A DNA stretch of 64,000 bases from Leptolyngbya sp. Cla-17. GTDB taxonomy: Bacteria; Cyanobacteriota; Cyanobacteriia; Leptolyngbyales; Leptolyngbyaceae. Below the pieces are notes generated by a model. The model saw nothing but the letters and a program-made list of their open reading frames with translations, made no database searches and was not told the DNA's origin. Positions within the stretch are counted from its first letter, which is position 1. Every line of letters starts with the position of its first letter. Location: the NCBI RefSeq assembly GCF_016807185.1, contig NZ_JAEVYN010000004.1, positions 62,001-126,000 on the forward strand, read 5' to 3'. Position numbers and translations under genes: made by a program. Below are positions 53,009-62,429 of the stretch, one piece after another.

Positions 53009-54199
53009 ATGAAAGCTGCGAAAACTGTCATCATTTCGATTGTTGGGGCTGGAGCGATGATCGCGGTAGTGCTGGGCATTATGTCTGGCATCAACTATCT
53101 GGGAGGACTCCTTTGGCGGGATGAAGCGCTGGTATGTCGGAAGGAGAGGCTGAACGCGCTGGCAGTGACGGCGGATGGCAACACCTTAATTGCTGGAGGG
53201 ACACACATCAGACTGTGGGATATTGCTACAGGCAAAAAACTGTATGGCAGCACCACGGTCCGCTATGGAGCGGGAAAAATGGCTGGGCTGTCACCGGCTG
53301 TCGTTAGTGCCCTGGTCATTACCCCGGATCAGCGGTTGTTCATCAGTGCCGTCAGTTCATTAGGGGCGATCGGTAGCCAGGGAGTGCATGAAATTCAGGT
53401 TTGGGATTTGGCAAGGCATCAACCAATTCGCTTCTTCATCTTCAATGGACATCGCGATCGCGTGCGCTTTCTAGCGGTTAGCCCAGATAGCCAAACTCTA
53501 GTCAGTCAGGATGATAGCGGTGTGATTCAGCTTCGGAACTTAGCAACAGGACAGGTGAAGAAAACCTGGAATACTGAGGTATCGCAACGGTTTCCTATTT
53601 TGATCAGTTCCGATGGCAAGGTGTTTACCAGTATGGGTAAGGATGGAACTGTAACCCTATGGGACATGGCAACGGGCAATGCGGTGAGCAAGCTAAAAGC
53701 TGATCCGAGCCATACCCCGCTGGCAATCAGTGCGAACAATAAAACCTTGCTGACCCAGAATGCGGGAGATGTAAAGCGGTTTAGAGCAATTGCCACTGGA
53801 GCAGAATTAAAAACCTTGAAGGGGAGCTACATCGAATCTGCCTTCGCGGTTAGCCCTGATCGCAAGCAGGGGTTGATTACGATTGATGCTGGCATCAATC
53901 GCTATGACTTGGTTACAGGTACAGAATTACAAACCTTCAACACTGACAAGTTCTACAACGCGATCGCAATTACCCCTGATGGTTCTTCATTCCTCACCCT
54001 AGACCCTGAAGACAATTACACCTTGTGGAATTTAGCAACGGGGACAAGGATGCGACAGCTTGAAGGCAAAGCGGGTCGGGGAGATAAAGCGTTTGCTGGG
54101 GCTAAAATCTTGGTAAACGCTGCAAATCATACTAGCAATAGGATTACCCTGTGGGATTTGCAAACCGGAAAACGAATCCGAAAATTTTGCAATCAGTAA
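53009..54199 (+). CDS. Membrane-anchored WD40-like beta-propeller protein
   Basis: This is a 396-aa protein. One N-terminal TM segment (VIISIVGAGAMIAVVLGIMSGINYLGG, about 6-32) anchors a periplasmic propeller. Repeats have the weak WD40 form: LAVTADGNTLIAGGTHIRLWDIATGKKL, LAVSPDSQTLVSQDDSGVIQLRNLATGQV, ISSDGKVFTSMGKDGTVTLWDMATGNAV and so on, seven in total. No enzymatic motif. It follows the LRR gene by 45 bp in the same run. Propellers of this kind are protein-interaction platforms. Confidence 0.82.
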   Translation: MKAAKTVIISIVGAGAMIAVVLGIMSGINYLGGLLWRDEALVCRKERLNALAVTADGNTLIAGGTHIRLWDIATGKKLYGSTTVRYGAGKMAGLSPAVVSALVITPDQRLFISAVSSLGAIGSQGVHEIQVWDLARHQPIRFFIFNGHRDRVRFLAVSPDSQTLVSQDDSGVIQLRNLATGQVKKTWNTEVSQRFPILISSDGKVFTSMGKDGTVTLWDMATGNAVSKLKADPSHTPLAISANNKTLLTQNAGDVKRFRAIATGAELKTLKGSYIESAFAVSPDRKQGLITIDAGINRYDLVTGTELQTFNTDKFYNAIAITPDGSSFLTLDPEDNYTLWNLATGTRMRQLEGKAGRGDKAFAGAKILVNAANHTSNRITLWDLQTGKRIRKFCNQ

Positions 54200-54293
54200 A
54201 TGACAGTTTTAAGAGTGCTACACCCTAAGTTCAACCAGACAGTTTGCCTTAAAGTCTATTGCAACACACTACTTTAGGAGTTAAACCAGCCCG

Positions 54294-54695
54294 ATGCAAG
54301 CCATTGATCGAGACATGCAAAAATTGCTCGGTATTCTCTTTCCAATTCTTGGCGTTGTACTCCTACTGGGAGCGAGTATTGAAGCACTGATGACCCATCG
54401 CTTTATCACGCTGGCATCCAGGGCAGAAGGTGAAGTCGTCCGGCTTGATGCAGGGGGTGCTCATCCAGTCATCCAATTTGCACCAGCCGGAAAAGCCGTC
54501 ATTAAATTTTCGACCAGTGGGTATATCAACTACGCTGTCGGCGATCGAGTAGCAGTTTTGTACTTAGAGGATGCTCAAGACCCATCGATGACTTGGGCAA
54601 AAATCGACACACCAGGAGCTTTATGGTTTGAAGAAATTCATCTAGTGGGGCTAGGTGCAGCGATGCTGATAGCAGGCTTATACAATCGGCGGTAA
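54294..54695 (+). CDS. DUF3592-like membrane protein, copy 2
   Basis: This is a 133-aa paralogue of the protein at 50590: TM at about 12-34 (LLGILFPILGVVLLLGASIEAL), core LASRAEGEVVRLDAGGAHPVIQFAPAGKAVIKF...YAVGDRVAVLYLEDAQ, and TM at about 112-130. The conserved ASR-EG-V-RL and VGD-V-VLYL motifs show the relation. It has TTTAGGAG upstream. Function unknown. Confidence 0.78.
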   Translation: MQAIDRDMQKLLGILFPILGVVLLLGASIEALMTHRFITLASRAEGEVVRLDAGGAHPVIQFAPAGKAVIKFSTSGYINYAVGDRVAVLYLEDAQDPSMTWAKIDTPGALWFEEIHLVGLGAAMLIAGLYNRR

Positions 54696-54783
54696 TGTTC
54701 TAGATGTCTGGAGAGGAGAACTATGCGGGTGTAACCCGCTTTCTTCGAGGATGTGCCCAGGTATGCATGGTAGTAGGTTAGTC

Positions 54784-55236
54784 ATGAAAATATGGATCGT
54801 GCCATTGCTGGCGATCGCCGCTTTGACGGTTACTATCGTATCGGTAAAAGCCGAGCGTAACCCCTATGGCAAGATACTAACGGATTTGTGGGCTGAAGGT
54901 TCACGATTAGAAAAACAGCGCGATTTTGCAGGGGCACAACGCCTCTATGAAAAAGCGTTGCAGCAGTCTCAGACGTTGCCAGATTCGCTAGTGAAACGTT
55001 GTGCGATCGCCATTTCCCGCGTTGAACTTGAATCCATGATTGCTGCTCAAACTTATATCCGTGAGCATGGGAATGATCCTAAGCTTAGGGAAGGAATAGA
55101 GATCACAATAATCCAGCAATCCTATGCTTCTTGGGAGAAGATCGGTCGAGAGCTAAAGCTGCTTTCAACGGACTGCCCATCAAGCCATTGCTTCAGTTCC
55201 ATTACCCAGTTTTCATTGCTTTATTATGGTGCTTAA
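54784..55236 (+). CDS. Secreted TPR-like protein
   Basis: This is a 150-aa protein. The start at 54784 (MKIWIVPLLAIAALTVTIVSVKAE) is chosen because it opens the signal peptide; the frame is open from 54751. The mature part starts LTDLWAEGSRLEKQRDFAGAQRLYEKALQQSQTLPDS, a TPR-type helical pair, and continues helical with two Cys near the end (LSTDCPSSHCFSS). It overlaps the next gene by 11 bp. Probably periplasmic; partner unknown. Confidence 0.68.
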   Translation: MKIWIVPLLAIAALTVTIVSVKAERNPYGKILTDLWAEGSRLEKQRDFAGAQRLYEKALQQSQTLPDSLVKRCAIAISRVELESMIAAQTYIREHGNDPKLREGIEITIIQQSYASWEKIGRELKLLSTDCPSSHCFSSITQFSLLYYGA

Positions 55237-56344
55237 GTCCCTTCACTCAAAATCTTTTGCTAGTGTTTTGAAATTGGTAAACCTTGTTCACTTGCCTTAC
55301 TTACTTGTAGCTGCTGTTACCTTAACCTGTGGGCAGCCCATCGCCCTAACCCAACCTAAACCTGTCACTCCCGCTGCTAAAGCTGCCCACTGCGCTAATC
55401 GTAGCTATGCGATGTTCCTCAATTCCCTGGCGATCAGCCCCGATGGTAAAACCGCCTTCAGCAGCATTTTTGACTCTGCTATTTACCGGTGGGATCTCAC
55501 CACCAACAAACCAGGTCAAATCCTAGCCAACCATCAGGAAATGGTCTATGCATTGACCTTGAGCCAGGATGGTAGCCGCTTAGTCAGCGGAGGAAGTGAT
55601 GGGGTGATTCGGGTTTGGCAGGCGGCGGATGGCAAGTTACTCCAGACAATGCCAGCATCTGACATCGTTTATGCTCTGAAAATCAGCCCCGATGGCAAAA
55701 CCTTGGTCAGCGGCGACAGCAATAAAGACATTAAGATCTGGCAAATAGAAACGGGAAAACTGGTACGAACGCTGCGGGGGCACGATCGAGAAGTCATGTC
55801 TCTAGCCTTTACCCCTGATGGCAAAACCCTAGCCAGTGGTTCCTTTGAGACCGTTAAGCTGTGGGATATGGCGACCGGTCGCAACCTGCGGACACTAACC
55901 TGGCGCGATCGTCGGATCAGCAGCGGGTTTGCGCTGGTTGCCATCACCCCTGATGGCAAAACAGTCATTGCCGGGTCTTCTTTGACCCAGCTTGGGGCTG
56001 GACAAAACGCAATTTACAGTTGGGAGTTGGCAACCGGTAAGCCTCGCACTAATCTAGCTCCCCAACTCGATAATTGGGTCTATGGCATCGCCATCACGCC
56101 CAATGGCAAGACCTTGGTAACTGGCAATTTTGGCATCACCACTTGGGATTTAACCACGGGTAAGATTACCTATCAACAACGTACTAGTCCTGCCGGGGAG
56201 GACGATCTGGTGAGTTTGGCGATGGCGGCTGATGGCAAAACCCTATTGTTGGCGACGCAACGTAAAGGGCTTAGGCTCTGGGATTTAACGAGCCGCAAGG
56301 TAACACGGGTGCTGTTGGACAACTGTCCAGAACCCAAGTTTTGA
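55226..56344 (+). CDS. Secreted WD40 beta-propeller protein
   Basis: This is a 372-aa protein. A long signal-peptide-like N-terminus (VNLVHLPYLLVAAVTLTCGQPIALTQP) is followed by seven WD40 repeats: LAISPDGKTAFSSIFDSAIYRWDLTTN, LTLSQDGSRLVSGGSDGVIRVWQAADG, LKISPDGKTLVSGDSNKDIKIWQIETG and so on. Two Cys (AHCANRS near the start, DNCPEP at the end) could close the propeller. It overlaps the TPR-like gene by 11 bp, which implies coupling. Extracytoplasmic WD40 proteins act as scaffolds. Confidence 0.85.
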   Translation: MVLKSLHSKSFASVLKLVNLVHLPYLLVAAVTLTCGQPIALTQPKPVTPAAKAAHCANRSYAMFLNSLAISPDGKTAFSSIFDSAIYRWDLTTNKPGQILANHQEMVYALTLSQDGSRLVSGGSDGVIRVWQAADGKLLQTMPASDIVYALKISPDGKTLVSGDSNKDIKIWQIETGKLVRTLRGHDREVMSLAFTPDGKTLASGSFETVKLWDMATGRNLRTLTWRDRRISSGFALVAITPDGKTVIAGSSLTQLGAGQNAIYSWELATGKPRTNLAPQLDNWVYGIAITPNGKTLVTGNFGITTWDLTTGKITYQQRTSPAGEDDLVSLAMAADGKTLLLATQRKGLRLWDLTSRKVTRVLLDNCPEPKF

Positions 56345-56515
56345 TCCCATGAACTCCCTCGCCTAGTCCTGCAGTCAAGGCTCTTGTGGCAGTCCTAAAT
56401 GAGTTGTGAATCGGCACAAACGTCAATTCGATCAACTATCAATTCACCCTAACCGTCTTCGACATGATGGAGTTTAAGTGATTTACTACAGTTCAACGTC
56501 ACTCAGTTCGCTCAA

Positions 56516-56884
56516 ATGATTAAGAAGATGTTCATAATTTCCTTTTTTTCATTGCTTATTGTGGGATCAATCATCTACATAGATATCACAAAGACTCGAT
56601 TTGATTCATCTACGTGGAAACAAACTAATCAGTTGAACCAAGCTTCCTACCCGCGACTGGAAATGGCAGATGATTTGATTCACGATCGCACGTTGTATGG
56701 CAAAACGAAAGCGGAGGTTATCGAACTATTGGGAAAACCATCGAATGATGGCTACTTCAAAACCTATGACTTAGTGTACTGGCTGGGTCCTTCAAGAGGT
56801 GGGTTCAGCGTGGATTCAGAATGGCTTTTGATCCAATTGAATGATTCAGGGCGAGTCAGCAAGTATGAGTTAGGACGTGACTAA
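56516..56884 (+). CDS. Membrane-anchored BamE/SmpA-like small protein
   Basis: This is a 122-aa protein. One N-terminal TM or uncleaved signal (MFIISFFSLLIVGSIIYIDI). The domain DLIHDRTLYGKTKAEVIELLGKPSNDGYFKTYDLVYWLG...LLIQLNDSGRVSKYEL has the G-x-T-x-x-E-V-x-x-L-L-G-x-P pattern seen in SmpA/OmlA-fold proteins. No lipobox Cys. It closes the secreted gene run, and its last 4 bp overlap the convergent ligase gene. Confidence 0.65.
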   Translation: MIKKMFIISFFSLLIVGSIIYIDITKTRFDSSTWKQTNQLNQASYPRLEMADDLIHDRTLYGKTKAEVIELLGKPSNDGYFKTYDLVYWLGPSRGGFSVDSEWLLIQLNDSGRVSKYELGRD

Positions 56885-58431
56885 AAGGAGCCGGAGTCTC
56901 GTAATGCTTTCTTATCGGGTTTGCCCAGAGCCGTGTAGGGTAGATCGGTACGGAACTCGATCAGCGCAGGCATCTGATAGCGGGCAACACGCGGTTTCAA
57001 CCAGTCGCGCAACATAACTTCGTTCAGCTCCGTGTGCGGCTTTTTGATCACCACTGCTTGTAAGCGCTGACCAAATTCTGCGTCAGGAATGCCAAAAACC
57101 ACCGCAGAGTCCACATCAGGGTGTTGCATGAGCATGTTTTCCAGGTCGATCGGGTAAACATTCTCACCTCCAGACACAATCATGTCATCCACTCGACCAC
57201 AGAGAAAGATATCCCCCTCCGCATCTTGATAGGCGAGATCCCCTGTTTCGATCCAGCGTTTTCGATCAGTAGACCAGGCACTGCGAATACACAGGCGACC
57301 AATGCTGCGATCTCCGTCCTCCTGCTCTCTATCACTTACAATCCTGACGTTCACTCCCCAGACGGGCTGCCCGATCGAGGCAGGCTTTCGACTTAGCAGT
57401 GCCGGTGTTCCCAGGATACAAAACCCAGCCTCTGAGGTGCCATACAAATTGAAGAGACTCCGCTCCGACTGAACCAACGTGTCTTGAACCAGCGACGGAC
57501 TCAACGCAGCGCCGCCAGAAAGGATGCGCTGTAAGGACGATAACGAACTTGAATTGTGCTTCAGCATTCGCTGCAACATCAACGGCACCAGTGTGACGAC
57601 TTCGATTTGATGGGTGGCAATAAGAGCACAAGCCTGTGCTGCCTCGAACCGACGAGTGACATACAGTTCACCCCCAAGCACCATTCCAATCAGCAAGGCA
57701 GCTAAACCAAAGCCATGATAGATGGGCGTGGCAATGTAGAGCGATCGATAGTCGTCTAAGTTCACTTGCTTTAGCAGGGCGATAAACGGCGGCAGAAAGT
57801 TCAAGACTGAGGGTTTACGGCTCGCAGGCTTGGGTTGCCCGGTGGTGCCACCCGTCATCACGACAATGTTGCCAGTTTTGACCGTTTTTAGCGGGCTGTT
57901 CGTTAATCGAGGGATGGACGACAGTTGGTCGATAGAAGGGGCAGTGACATGGTAAGCCGGGAGCGCCCGACGCTGTTGCAAAGCGGCTTCAAGCCAGGGA
58001 GAGACGGGCTGCTCGTCCTGCCAGTCAAAAATGAAAAAGTCGATCGCTAACCGTTCGGTCAATGCTTGCATCTGGTGACTGCTCAGTTCTGGGTTCAGCA
58101 GAAACAGGTTTGCGCCTAAACGCGAGACGGCAAAGATGGCTTTAATCCCAGCGGCATGGTTGCGGCAGGCGATCGCGACTTTTTGCTGGCGCTGAATGCC
58201 ATAGTCTCGCTGTAAGGTCAGTGCTAACGATTCAGCCTGTTGCCAGAGTTGGCGGTAACTGAAGCGATCGCGGTCGTCAGTTACCGCCAGACGGTGAGGA
58301 TGTAATTGAGACACCAGGCGTAACAGTGCCATCAGATTGACCCCTGTGGTGACTAACGCAACTAAGAGATGGAACAATCCAGTGGGGGTCAGCAACTGGG
58401 CACGATATAGCTTGCGGATCAGCCTTACCAT
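56881..58431 (-). CDS. AMP-dependent acyl-CoA synthetase/ligase
   Basis: This is a 516-aa adenylate-forming enzyme. Motifs: VVMTGGTTGQPKPASRK (P-loop-like A3), IATPIYHGFGLAALLIG (A4), NLYGTSEAGF (A5), RWIETGDLAYQDAEGDIFLCGRVDDMIVSGGENVYPIDLE (A7-A8) and the C-terminal Lys in ALGKPDKKALRD (A10). An N-terminal hydrophobic stretch (FHLLVALVTTGVNLMALL) may associate with membrane. It activates a carboxylic or fatty acid with ATP, then CoA. It is 7 bp downstream of an SDR gene; the pair suggests a fatty-acid or lipid-type pathway, substrate unknown. Confidence 0.9.
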   Translation of the reverse strand: MVRLIRKLYRAQLLTPTGLFHLLVALVTTGVNLMALLRLVSQLHPHRLAVTDDRDRFSYRQLWQQAESLALTLQRDYGIQRQQKVAIACRNHAAGIKAIFAVSRLGANLFLLNPELSSHQMQALTERLAIDFFIFDWQDEQPVSPWLEAALQQRRALPAYHVTAPSIDQLSSIPRLTNSPLKTVKTGNIVVMTGGTTGQPKPASRKPSVLNFLPPFIALLKQVNLDDYRSLYIATPIYHGFGLAALLIGMVLGGELYVTRRFEAAQACALIATHQIEVVTLVPLMLQRMLKHNSSSLSSLQRILSGGAALSPSLVQDTLVQSERSLFNLYGTSEAGFCILGTPALLSRKPASIGQPVWGVNVRIVSDREQEDGDRSIGRLCIRSAWSTDRKRWIETGDLAYQDAEGDIFLCGRVDDMIVSGGENVYPIDLENMLMQHPDVDSAVVFGIPDAEFGQRLQAVVIKKPHTELNEVMLRDWLKPRVARYQMPALIEFRTDLPYTALGKPDKKALRDSGSF

Positions 58432-58438
58432 AGCCCTC

Positions 58439-59263
58439 CTACCGATTTCGTCTTAAGTAATGGCTCATCGCGACCTCCCACCATCCACGCCCCAGCACAG
58501 AAGCCATTTGCCCCAGCATCAACCACCAGGGAGCATAGGTGCGTTTACGAGAGAGCATTGCTTTACAGATCAATTGCGCCACCTGTTCCGGCTGCATTGC
58601 GGGCAGGTGCTGGTATGCCTGAGTCGGCTCAATCATTCTAGTCCGCACTAGGGGAAGATAAATAGAGGTTGTTCTGACCCCGCGAACATTCAATTCTGGG
58701 CTGACACACCGAAACCATTGATCGAAGGCGGTTTTTGATGCTTGATAAGCTGCCCATTTAGGTGCCGGAATGAGCAACACGTTCACGGCAGAGATATTGA
58801 TCACCTGCCCTCGACGAGCCACCAAGCTGGGAATCAGCCCCAACATTAGTTGCACCGGCGCAAAATAATTCAAATTCATGGTGCGAGTAAAATCATGGGG
58901 GCGATCGAGCGAGTCAAAAATGGAGCGGCGAATCGACTTCCCAGCATTGCTGACGAATATATCAATCCCTCCAGAGCATTGTTGTAAGTGGGCGAGGAGC
59001 GCTTGCACCGCTACTGTATCCCTCAGATCACAAGGGAAAATGTTAGCTCGTCCTCCTTTAGCTTCTACTCGTTGTTTCACGTCTATGAGTTTTGCTTCGG
59101 TACGGGCTACCAGCAGCAAATGAGCCTGGGTCTCTGCCAATTTTTCTGCCAAACACTCGCCAATACCATAACTTGCTCCCGTAATCAGGATGGTTTTTCC
59201 AGCTAAATCGTGTTGAAGCTGAGTGTCACTAAAATCTAAAAATGGAAAAAAAAGGAGTCTCAT
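58439..59263 (-). CDS. Short-chain dehydrogenase/reductase
   Basis: This is a 274-aa protein. After an N-terminal extension (MRLLFFPFLDFSDTQLQHDLAG) it has KTILITGASYGIGECLAEKLAE (TGxxxGIG), FVSNAGKSIRR (NAG), NISAVNVLLI (Ser) and YQASKTAFDQW (YxxxK), then a hydrophobic C-terminal region. It resembles the DltE/YqjQ type of membrane-associated SDR. It is the first gene of an operon with the AMP ligase; the pair may process a fatty acyl or polyketide-type substrate. Confidence 0.9.
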   Translation of the reverse strand: MRLLFFPFLDFSDTQLQHDLAGKTILITGASYGIGECLAEKLAETQAHLLLVARTEAKLIDVKQRVEAKGGRANIFPCDLRDTVAVQALLAHLQQCSGGIDIFVSNAGKSIRRSIFDSLDRPHDFTRTMNLNYFAPVQLMLGLIPSLVARRGQVINISAVNVLLIPAPKWAAYQASKTAFDQWFRCVSPELNVRGVRTTSIYLPLVRTRMIEPTQAYQHLPAMQPEQVAQLICKAMLSRKRTYAPWWLMLGQMASVLGRGWWEVAMSHYLRRNR

Positions 59264-59320
59264 GAAGAATGCTCATACGGCATTAAAGTAGTCATCGTTT
59301 ACTTTAAAGTTGTCAGTAAG

Positions 59321-60028
59321 ATGCAGAAGAATGTACCATTCGATTCATTTCAAACAAGATTAAGAACAATGAAGAACTACCCGCAGGTACTTCGACAAGT
59401 TGGAATAATTTGGATCGGATTTGGCATAACAGACATTTTTTATCTTCTGTACTCTGTCGTGAATGGCAAGAGCTATTTTCTAGGATGGTATGTACTGGCG
59501 ATCGCCGTCGGCGTTCTGCTATTTAGGGAAAACTTAAAGGTTGCCTGTTGGACAGGAGATGCCGCCGCATTTTTGCTGGTTGGTATTTTTGGATTTCTTC
59601 TAACCAGCTTATTGATGAGACCGTTGGAGTTGTGGAAGGTTCACCTCCAACTTTATCCAATCCACGTTATCTATTTTTTGGTTTTTCACATCTGCTTAAT
59701 GGTTGGCTTGAGTTGGACTCATCAGCAACTGCGTAACCGAGTCGTTTTGCAGGCTTGTGCTGCGGCTGGAATGAAAACAAAGTTTCCTAAAATAGCCTTT
59801 GGTCTATTTGTTGGCTTTATTGTTTCTTTCACGTTTTTAACGCACTCGGTACTGAATGGAACAGATGCAGCAGAAGCAAAACGGTTAGCCCAAATTCAAC
59901 TAGGAGAGCAATACGCCTATCATGTCACTGGACTACAGTGGTCTGGTGATCAAGTGTCTGCCAAGGTCACAGCCTATTCAAACAATGAGATTCGTTTCAC
60001 GAAAGTTAACTGGAGCAGAAAAAGCTAA
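59321..60028 (+). CDS. Hypothetical polytopic membrane protein
   Basis: This is a 235-aa protein with about five membrane helices (GIIWIGFGITDIFYLLYSV, FLGWYVLAIAVGVLLF, AAFLLVGIFGFLLTSLL, VIYFLVFHICLMVGLSW, FGLFVGFIVSFTFLTHSV). The C-terminal soluble tail (about 60 aa, LGEQYAYHVTGLQWSGDQVSAKVTAY) resembles a cytochrome-oxidase-assembly or PepSY-like periplasmic domain only in shape. Family not recognised. It is divergent from the SDR gene and its 3' end overlaps the convergent gene by 4 bp. Confidence 0.72.
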   Translation: MQKNVPFDSFQTRLRTMKNYPQVLRQVGIIWIGFGITDIFYLLYSVVNGKSYFLGWYVLAIAVGVLLFRENLKVACWTGDAAAFLLVGIFGFLLTSLLMRPLELWKVHLQLYPIHVIYFLVFHICLMVGLSWTHQQLRNRVVLQACAAAGMKTKFPKIAFGLFVGFIVSFTFLTHSVLNGTDAAEAKRLAQIQLGEQYAYHVTGLQWSGDQVSAKVTAYSNNEIRFTKVNWSRKS

Positions 60029-61164
60029 GGGTAGCACGCCTCGTATCCCCAAGGTGGTTTAGAATTGCGTGATTGCCCAAGGTCATAGGCTTCATAACAA
60101 GCAAACTCTTGCACTTTATTGTTGACTAAGCCGTAGGTGACATCGCCCTCAGGCTTGGCTGAAAATGCCACCATACTAATGGTTGGGCAACTTGTGATAA
60201 TAGCTGAACTCACTCGTTCCATCAGTTTAGATGAAGCCAGGATATCATACCCTCCACTGCCATCCATGAAAAACTTGTACCCATCGGGGCGACTCGTCGG
60301 ATTGTCAGGATAGTATGCGCTGACCTTCGTAGGGGTCAGGTGAAGCGAATTCAGGTTTTTGACATTAAGGAGTGTACTATGGGCAGTGATTAATGCCTGG
60401 TTACAACTTAATTCTTGATCAGACATTGGATTTGCCCAGCCAAGCGGCGTACACATCCCACGCGATCCCGGCATCGTGGATTGGCACCAGTAATAGCCCT
60501 CACCAAATACAACTCCGTCTTTAACGTATTTGAGTCGGGAAACGGGTCTCCACTCGGTCTGCCCATTTTCATCGGCATAGTAGTATTGATTTCCTTTAAC
60601 AAACAACGACATCCCAGCACCTCCAATCCAATATTTGCCGCTGTTGATTTTACTGACGGCATTGGATGGTTGAGCTTGGCAGCGATCGAAAATCCATAGC
60701 ACATCCCCAATTAAGGGTGGGGTTTCAGTGCCCCTGCGTTGATAGTAGTCATGGCTGCCTAATTGGGCAATAACGGCATACTCAGGAGCCTCTTTTTCCT
60801 CTCCTAACCAAAGCGGTGTTGCAGATTTCAAAGCTTGGTTAAAAAATGTGATCCAGAAGCTTTTGTTCTGGTTTGAGTGACTTTTGGATAGTTCATTGAG
60901 CCAAACTGACCCATACCCGCTCGATTGATTGACTGTAAACTGATAGAGCGATCGATGTTGGGAATGATGCATCACAGCCGTTGCATAGTAGGGAGTATTA
61001 GGCGGGGGTGCGTCGAAAACTAATTCAAAGCCCTTGCCATCTCCATCTCGATAAACACTGCTCGCAATGGGGCACACTTTTGCTGGGGCTGCTTCTGCTA
61101 GAGATGGCATAGACAGCGCAACAATAAACAGCATCAATCCAGCCAAGTTCTTAGTCTTCATCAA
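60025..61164 (-). CDS. Secreted hypothetical protein, last gene of the second exported-protein operon
   Basis: This is a 379-aa protein. Signal peptide: MMKTKNLAGLMLFIVALSMPSLAEAAPAK. The mature part has a beta-rich N-terminal domain (GFELVFDAPPPNTPYYATAVMHHSQ), a central part (SGKYWIGGAGMSLFVKGNQYYYADENGQTEWRPVSRLKYVKDGVVF) that looks like the compact repeats of secreted binding proteins, and six Cys. Not recognised. It is the last of five minus-strand genes below regulon motif C. Confidence 0.7.
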   Translation of the reverse strand: MMKTKNLAGLMLFIVALSMPSLAEAAPAKVCPIASSVYRDGDGKGFELVFDAPPPNTPYYATAVMHHSQHRSLYQFTVNQSSGYGSVWLNELSKSHSNQNKSFWITFFNQALKSATPLWLGEEKEAPEYAVIAQLGSHDYYQRRGTETPPLIGDVLWIFDRCQAQPSNAVSKINSGKYWIGGAGMSLFVKGNQYYYADENGQTEWRPVSRLKYVKDGVVFGEGYYWCQSTMPGSRGMCTPLGWANPMSDQELSCNQALITAHSTLLNVKNLNSLHLTPTKVSAYYPDNPTSRPDGYKFFMDGSGGYDILASSKLMERVSSAIITSCPTISMVAFSAKPEGDVTYGLVNNKVQEFACYEAYDLGQSRNSKPPWGYEACYP

Positions 61165-61226
61165 CTGCCACCATACCTCATCAGTTAATCTTGATTAAGT
61201 CTTTAAAGAGGATTAGATTAGAGTCT

Positions 61227-62006
61227 TTACCAATTTTGAGTTGGCAGAGAGACCGTTTTGATCAAGCGATCGCTGGCTCGCACACAACATTTTTCTTTAG
61301 TTCTCAACCAGGAGCTTCCGTCGGGCAGTTCGACCAGATTTCGACCATCTAGCATTTCTCGACCTAACTTACTAATGATTTGCCCTTTCCGGTAGGAATA
61401 CTTCACAACTCCATTCGGTTGATCTCGACAGTTCAGCATCCCATCGGCAGAAACAACTTGCCATTGCGTCCAGGTATAAATCCCTGATTCACCCAAAAAC
61501 GTGTTGCTGTTGGCGTTGGTAAAGTCCCCCCGATTGTTAGCTTTAGGTAAAGCTTCTAGCAGGTTTAGCTGGAATTTTTGTCCTTTCAGAACTTTACAAT
61601 CCTGATTATGAGGATGAATGAAATTCACCGACTCGCGAGTGACAATCCAGTTCACCTGAGCAACCATCGGTAGTCCTGCTTGAGGATTAGGACGACGAAT
61701 GCTGATACGCCCCGTACAGGTATCACTGAACATCCCTGATAAATAGGTGTAAGTCTTGTCGCGACGAATACTGGTGATATTCAACTGCCCTCGAATGGGC
61801 TTACCATTTTCCATCGTTTCGTATACGCTATAAAACTGTCCCTTACCAGTCATTTCAACAACAGCGATCGTGGTCACTCTATTGCTATAAGTGGTATGAA
61901 TCCATTTCTCAGTCGGCTCGGCTGCACCCTCGATCGCAGACACCAACAGCATTTTGAGTGAGGACAAAAGGAAAACAGCGATCGAAGCTTGAGCATGCTG
62001 ATACAT
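61227..62006 (-). CDS. Secreted protein with C-terminal SH3-like segment
   Basis: This is a 259-aa protein. The start at 62006 (MYQHAQASIAVFLLSSLKMLLVSAIEG) opens the signal peptide; the frame is open to 62042. The middle region is beta-rich (TTIAVVEMTGKGQFYSVYETMENGKPIRGQLNITSIRRD). The C-terminal 70 aa (VVSADGMLNCRDQPNGVVKYSYRKGQIISKLGREMLDGRNLVELPDGSSWLRTKEKCCVRA) have the bacterial SH3 (SH3_3-like) pattern LNCRxxPN..., common in envelope proteins that bind peptidoglycan or ligand. No enzymatic motif. Confidence 0.72.
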   Translation of the reverse strand: MYQHAQASIAVFLLSSLKMLLVSAIEGAAEPTEKWIHTTYSNRVTTIAVVEMTGKGQFYSVYETMENGKPIRGQLNITSIRRDKTYTYLSGMFSDTCTGRISIRRPNPQAGLPMVAQVNWIVTRESVNFIHPHNQDCKVLKGQKFQLNLLEALPKANNRGDFTNANSNTFLGESGIYTWTQWQVVSADGMLNCRDQPNGVVKYSYRKGQIISKLGREMLDGRNLVELPDGSSWLRTKEKCCVRASDRLIKTVSLPTQNW

Positions 62007-62050
62007 AATCACTTCTTGACCTGTACGACTACAGCTTGACAAAAATTGGA

Positions 62051-62404
62051 CTAATTAGTTGAAAGCATAATTTGAAAAGCCCGATGCAGTTCAGTTCCAG
62101 AATAGATAAAGAAAATCCAGAAAATAGGGATGAGGATTAAGTTTAGATCCAGTGGTATCCGAAGTTTCTGAGCAATCTTCGCGATCGCAATATAGGTGAT
62201 TAGTAGCAGAAGACTACCAATCATATAGTGGTAAAGGGTTTTCAAGCCCAAAGCCCACCCTCTTGCATATTCATTTTGAACACCTGGAACACCCAACACC
62301 CACAAACAGAGTGTCAACACACAAACAACCGATGTGATACAGATAAATAGAAAAGTGCCCTGCTTAAAGACTGCTATGGCACCTGTATTCCCATTTCTGC
62401 TCAT
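62051..62404 (-). CDS. Small membrane protein
   Basis: This is a 117-aa protein with three membrane helices (LFICITSVVCVLTLCLWVLGV, LKTLYHYMIGSLLLLITYIAI, DLNLILIPIFWIFFIYSG). No motif or family recognised. It sits 44 bp upstream of the SH3-like protein gene and 25 bp downstream of another small membrane protein gene, in the operon under motif C. Confidence 0.65.
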   Translation of the reverse strand: MSRNGNTGAIAVFKQGTFLFICITSVVCVLTLCLWVLGVPGVQNEYARGWALGLKTLYHYMIGSLLLLITYIAIAKIAQKLRIPLDLNLILIPIFWIFFIYSGTELHRAFQIMLSTN

Positions 62405-62429
62405 TTAAGTCCTCCTGTATCTTTTTTCT

